64,000 nucleotides of DNA from Zea mays (taxonomy: Eukaryota; Streptophyta; Magnoliopsida; Poales; Poaceae). A model generated the notes under the pieces. The model worked only from the letters and a program-made list of their open reading frames with translations. It ran no database searches and was not told the origin of the DNA. How positions within the stretch are numbered: the first letter of the stretch is position 1; every line of letters begins with the position of its first letter. The position numbers and the translations under genes are program-made. Shown in pieces: positions 59,086 to 64,000 of the stretch. The DNA lies in contig NC_050104.1 of the NCBI RefSeq assembly GCF_902167145.1, positions 111,301,849-111,365,848 on the forward strand, given 5' to 3'.

Positions 59086-62000
59086 CAAAGAGGTGCCAGA
59101 CGTGAAGCGACATGCTGGCAACTTCGAGCCAGCGGAGACGGTTAAGGCCGTCCCTCTCGACCCCAGCGGCGACGCCTCCAAGCAGATCCGGATCGGTTTC
59201 GGGCTCGACCCCAAATAGGAAGCAGTGCTCGTCGACTTTCTCCACGCAAACGCCGACGTTTTTGCGTGGAGTCCCTCGGACATGCCCGACATACCGAGAG
59301 AAGTCGCCGAGCACTCGCTGGATATTCGGGCCGGGGCCCGACCCGTCAGGCAGCCTCTGCGCCGATTCGACGAGGAGAAGCGCAGAGTTATAGGCGAGGA
59401 GATTCACAAGCTGATGGCGGCAGGGTTTATCAAAGAGGTATTCCATCCCGAATGGCTTACCAACCCTGTGCTTCTGAGAAAGAAAGGGGGGAAATGACGG
59501 ATGTGTGTAGACTACACCGGTCTCAACAAAGCATGTCCGAAGGTTCCCTACCCTCTGCCTCGCATCGATCAAATCGTGGATTCCACTGCTGGGTGCGAAA
59601 CCCTGTCGTTCCTCGATGCCTACTCAGGGTATCACCAAATCCGGATGAAAGAGTCCGACCAGCTCGCGACTTCTTTCATCACACCCTTCGGCATGTACTG
59701 CTATGTCACCATGCCGTTCGGTTTGAGAAATGCGGGCGCGACGTACCAGCGGTGCATGAACCACGTGTTCGGCGAACACATTGGTCGCACAGTCGAGGCC
59801 TACGTCGATGACATCGTAGTCAAGACGAGGAAGGTTTCCAACCTCCTCCCCGACCTTGAAGTGACATTCCGGTGTCTCAAGGCAAAAGGCGTCAAGCTCA
59901 ATCCCGAGAAGTGTGTCTTCGGGGTGCCCCGAGGCATGCTCTTGGGGTTCATCGTCTCCGAGCGGGGCATCGAAGCCAACCCGGAGAAGATCGCAACCAT
60001 CACTAACATGGGGCCCATCAAGGACTTAAAAGGCGTACAGAGGGTCATGGGATGTCTCGCGGCCCTGAGCCGGTTCATCTCACGCCTCGGCGAAAGGGGC
60101 CTGCCTCTGTATCGCCTCTTAAGGAAGGCCGAGAGCTTCACTTGGACACCCGAGGCCGAGGAAGCTCTTGGGAACCTGAAGGCGCTCCTTACAAAGGCGC
60201 CTATCTTGGTACCGCCAGCTGATGGAGAAGCCCTCTTGGTCTATGTCGCCGTGACCACTCAGGTGGTTAGCGCCGCGATTGTGGTCGAGAGGCAAGAAGA
60301 GGGGCATGCATTGCCCGTTCAGAGGCCAGTTTACTTCGTTAGCGAGGTACTGTCCGAAACCAAGATCCGCTACCCACAAGTTCAGAAGCTACTGTATGCA
60401 GTGATCCTGACGAGGCGGAAGTTGCGACACTACTTCGAGTCTCACCCGGTAACTATGGTGTCATCCTTCCCCCTGGGGGAGATCATCCAGTGCCGAGAAG
60501 CCTCGGGCAGAATTGCGAAGTGGGCGGTAGAAATCATGGGCGAGACCATCTCGTTCGCGCCTCGGAAGGCCATCAAGTCCCAGGTATTGGCGGACTTCGT
60601 AGCCGAATGGGTCGACACTCAACTACCGACGGCTCCGATCCAACCGGAGCTCTGGACCATGTTTTTCGACGGGTCGCTGATGAAGACGGGAGCCGGCGTG
60701 GGCCTGCTCTTCATCTCACCCCTCGGGAAACACCTACGCTACGTGCTACGCCTCCATTTCCCGGCGTCCAACAATGTGGCTGAGTACGAAGCTCTGATCA
60801 ACGGATTGCGAATCGCCATCGAGCTAGGGGTCCGACGCCTCGACGCTCGCGGCGACTCGCAGCTCGTCATCGACCAAGTCATGAAGAACTCCCACTGCCG
60901 CGACCCGAAGATGGAGGCCTACTGCGATGAGGTTCGGCGCCTGGAAGACAAGTTCTACGGGCTCGAACTTAACCACATCGCTCGGCGCTACAATGAGACT
61001 GCGGACGAGCTGGCAAAAATAGCCTCGGGGCGAACGACGGTTCCCCCGGACGTCTTCTCCCGGGATCTACACCAACCCTCCGTCAGGATCAACGACGTGC
61101 CCGAGCCCGAGGTAACCTCGGCCCAGCCTGAGGTACCCTCGGCCCATCCCGAGGTACCCTCGGCCCAGCCTGAGGTACCCTCGGCCCATCCCGAGGCGTC
61201 CTCGATCCAGCCCGAGGTACCCTCGGCCCCCGAGGGCGAGGCGCTGCATCGAGGAGGAGCGGAGCGGGGCCACACCCGACAGAGACTGGCAAACCCCGTA
61301 CCTGCAATATCTCTGCCAAGGAGAGCTACCCCTCGACCAAGCCGAGGCTCGGCGGGTAGCGCGACGCGCCAAGTCGTTCGTCTTGCTGGGCGATGAGAAG
61401 GAGCTCTACCACCGCAGCCCCTCGGGCATCCTCCAGCGATGCATCTCCATCGCCGAAGGTCAGGAACTTCTGCAAGAGATACACTCGGGGCTTGCGGCCA
61501 TCACGCAGCGCCTCGAGCCCTCGTCGGGAATGCTTTCCGGCAAGGCTTCTACTGGCCAACGGCGGTGGCCGACACCACTAGAATTATCCGCACCTGCGAA
61601 GGGTGTCAATTCTATGCAAAGCGGACCCACCTGCCCGCTCAGGCTCTGCAAACAATACCCATCACCTGGCCTTTTGCTGTATGGGGTCTGGACCTCGTCG
61701 GTCCCTTGCAGAAGGCGCCCGGGGGCTACACGCACCTGCTGGTCGCCGTCGACAAATTCTCCAAGTGGATCGAGGTCCGACCCCTGAACAGCATCAGGTC
61801 CGAGCAGGCGGTGGCGTTCTTCACCAACATCATCCATCGCTTCGGGGTCCCGAACTCCATCATCACCGACAACGGCACCCAGTTCACCGGCAAAAAATTC
61901 TTGGATTTTTGCGAGGATCACCACATCCGGGTGGACTGGGCCGCCGTAGCTCATCCCATGTCGAATGGGCAAGTAGAGCGTGCCAACGGCATGATTCTAC

Positions 62001-62527
62001 AGGGGCTCAAGCCTCGGATTTACAACGACCTCAACAAGTTCGGCAAGCGATGGATGAAGGAACTCCCCTCGGTGGTCTGGAGCCTGAGGACAACGCCGAG
62101 CCGAGCCACGGGTTTCACGCCGTTCTTCATGGTCTATGGGGCCGAGGCCGTCTTGCCCACTGACCTGGAGTACGGCTCCCCGAGGACGAGGGCCTACAAC
62201 GGTCAAAGCAACCAAGCTAGCCGAGAAGACTTGCTGGACCAGCTGGAAGAGGTTCGGGACAAGGCCTTACTACACTCGGCGCGGTACCAGCAATCCCTGC
62301 GACGCTACCACGCTCGAGGGGTCCGGCCCCGAGACCTCCAGGTGGGCGACCTGGTGCTTCGGCTGCGGCAAGACGCCCGAGGGAGACACAAGCTCACGCC
62401 CCCCTGGGAGGGGCCATTCATCATCGCCAAAGTTCTGAAGCCCGGAACGTACAAGCTGGCCAACAGCCAAGGCGAGGTCTACGACAACGCTTGGAACATC
62501 CAACAGCTACGTCGCTTTTACCCTTAA
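59086..62527 (+). pseudogene. pol: Huck-like Pol (RT, RNase H, integrase), broken
   Basis: Continues the Huck gene after the Ji/Opie insertion. TAG at 59216-59218 and TGA at 59495-59497 (where Gln and Trp are expected) precede the RT. RT from 59501 has the [14 protein letters not shown] motif and YVDD at 59801-59812. A Ty3-type RNase H lies at about 60120-60450. A second, archaeal-type RNase H lies at about 60650-61020 ([19 protein letters not shown]), the Tat hallmark. A repeated linker (61105-61230) follows. The frame shifts near 61240-61250 and again near 61487-61495. Integrase at 61439-62527 has GLDLVGP, ITDNGTQF and GQVERANG, a basic C-terminal domain and stop TAA at 62525-62527. No chromodomain was seen. 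It cannot yield a full Pol. Confidence 0.9.
61105..61230 (+). repeat. Coding minisatellite, 21-bp unit x6
   Basis: gaggtaccctcggcccagcc and variants encode [14 protein letters not shown] seven-residue repeats in the linker between the second RNase H and integrase. Confidence 0.88.
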
Positions 62528-64000
62528 GATGTTTTCAAGTTGTGCATATACCTCGCACCCACGCAAAGTTTAGTCAACAAGGAAGGGTCGGCCTCGCCTC
62601 GGCAAAGCCCGACCCTCCCTCGGGGGCTAAAAAGGGGGGAAACCCCCTCTGCGTCGAAATTTTCCTCGAAAAAAGATTTCTTTCACCAGAATATCTTCCA
62701 TGCTTTTTGACTACTTCGAAAAGTGGGTCCTGGAAACGACGGAGTACGCGTAAGCAGCCAAGGCTGACCGAGCCGAGGGACTCCTACGCCTCCGGGATAT
62801 GGATACCTCACTCATCGCCTTCCGCGAGAAGCAACTTTCGCTCGCACAAACATCCCTGTTACCGACAAAAAGTCCAGACACTCGAAACAAGAGGAAAAGA
62901 GACGCAGCTTTACAACGCAGCGAGGGTGTGTGTTCTGGCCTCGGCGGCCGCAGAAAGCACACGCTACAAGACAATCTGATCCTGCAGGCTCGGGTCTTCA
63001 CGCTGGAAGGGAGCTGTAGCACCCTCGGCATCGACGACACTATTCAGCGAGGTTCGACCTAGCCTCGGACGGTGACGCGGTCCAGGGACTCCTCCGGTAA
63101 TCCGGCCCGAGCAGGCGGTTCGACCGGTCGCCCCTGGGGCCTCGGCCGACCATCTCCCGAGGGTGCCAGCCCGACCTGAGGCCTCGGCCGATCAACTCCG
63201 ACATCAGTCCCGCTAACGGATAACCCGGCTAGGCTCCGGCCAACCAGGTTCTCATCTTCGAGCCAACTCCGCCTCTGTTCGTGCTGATATCGCTACCCCT
63301 GGCCTCGGCTCGTCGAAGAGCAGCCAAGGGGTCTCTTTAACTAAGCTAGAGGAGCCTCAGACAACAAGGCCGATCGAGACGAGGGACTCCTACGCCTCCG
63401 GGATACGGATACCTCACTCGTCACCTTGACACGGGGCGACTCATGCTTGGTGAAGCGGTTCAGATAATCAACAGGCGAGTCTTAGTGCTCGAAAATGAGG
63501 AAAAAACATGGCTCCGTGCCAAAATTACATACAAGTTCAGGCCTCGACAACCGTAATGAACAAAAAACACTGGCATTCGGAGTGCCATTACAAACGGAAC
63601 TCTGGTTCCGTCTCCACGGGTATGGACGACCCCCACGCCGGGGAAGCCCGTGGAGCGACAAGCTCTGGGCGAATCACCAGCAAAACGCGGGTCGCCCCCA
63701 AGCGTACCGGCAGATCCTCGCTGCCGTCCTCGCCGCGAATGCGAGGAAGAGGGCGGAATGTTGCATCCTAGCTGGGCAGCAACAGTTCGCCTTCCCCGGC
63801 ATGGCTGGAGGACGTCTCCGCCGTAGGGCTAGAGGGCGATTGCCACCACCAGAAGCTGGAAGAAGAGGTTGTCCGCCGACCCGCGCAGAAGGTGGAGCCC
63901 CGGCTCGTCTCGCTCCCCGCCCCAGCGAGGGTGACGAACACCCTCAACATTGAGGGCGGGACCGGGATCACAGCCCGGTTTGCCTCTCCCCATCCAGGAG
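62528..64000 (+). other. 3' non-coding tail of Huck-like element (partial)
   Basis: GC-rich with many ctcggc motifs and no conserved domain. A block containing ctcctacgcctccgggata.ggatacctcactc occurs at about 62781-62816 and again at about 63387-63422. 63870-63960 resembles 3670-3750 in the Tat-like remnant. The 3' LTR lies beyond the window. Confidence 0.7.

Larger units (their letters stand above)
43631..64000 (+). mobile_element. Huck-like Gypsy (Tat lineage) retrotransposon, 3' end off the window
   Basis: The 5' LTR 43631-45303 is preceded by ctacg (candidate TSD). A PBS, gag-protease, RT, dual RNase H, integrase and a long 3' tail follow in order. It is interrupted by the Ji/Opie element at 48479-59080. 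The tgtcggggaccataatta start and the ttggcgcgccaggtagg site after the LTR match my memory of maize Huck; the family name should be confirmed by search. Coding regions have two nonsense codons and at least three frameshifts, so it is defective. Confidence 0.85.

Overview
This is plant nuclear DNA, almost certainly maize (Zea mays) or a very close relative. The evidence is a dense nest of retrotransposons of the Ji/Opie Copia type, a Huck-like Gypsy element, two CACTA transposons, several MITEs, GT-AG introns, and a chloroplast dihydrodipicolinate synthase gene whose exons join exactly into the 380-residue maize-type protein. About 80% of the window is mobile DNA. Most element ends could be fixed to the base from target-site duplications (TSDs).

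Layout. 1-2114 is the 3' end of a long LTR. 2115-5842 is the 3' non-coding tail and 3' LTR of another Gypsy (Tat-like) element. 6344-15073 is a degenerate CACTA element (TSD CAT) that holds a second, coding CACTA element at 6725-13963 (TSD ACT). The inner element carries a TNP2-type transposase gene and a ten-exon second transposase gene with one nonsense codon. 15077-22688 is low-copy DNA with a small intronless SIAMESE-RELATED (SMR) CDK-inhibitor gene at 20115-20540, a (TA)n tract, a 156-bp hAT MITE and a perfect 80-bp Stowaway hairpin. 22697-36835 is a 518-bp hAT element (8-bp TSD) split by a minus-strand Ji/Opie element (23006-36621, TSD GAATT), itself split by a 4344-bp solo LTR (27900-32243, TSD ATGTT).

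36844-43630 is a small gene island. A two-exon TMEM230-type membrane protein gene (+, 37639-39387) converges on the three-exon DHDPS gene (-, 40711-43294), with MITEs beside and inside them. From 43631 to the window end lies a plus-strand Huck-like Gypsy element: complete 5' LTR, gag-protease, RT-RNase H, integrase and a long 3' non-coding region; the 3' LTR is off the window. It is split at 48479-59080 by a plus-strand Ji/Opie element (TSD CTCTC), which is split at 54784-56104 by a solo LTR of a third, related family (TSD GGTCT).

How it fits together. DHDPS makes the first committed intermediate of lysine synthesis in plastids, SMR proteins restrain CDK-cyclin complexes, and TMEM230-type proteins are linked to vesicle membranes; nothing suggests these three are co-regulated. 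The transposons are layered, so relative ages can be read directly: outer hAT, CACTA or Huck first, Ji/Opie next, solo LTRs last. Nearly every pol region is broken, whereas one 899-codon Gag frame is still open. I saw no clear non-transposon novel system. The most interesting items are the conserved splice-acceptor-like gag/pol junction, the family-specific palindrome arrays in the LTRs, the filler-like scar in the transposase gene and the doubled TP motif of the SMR protein.
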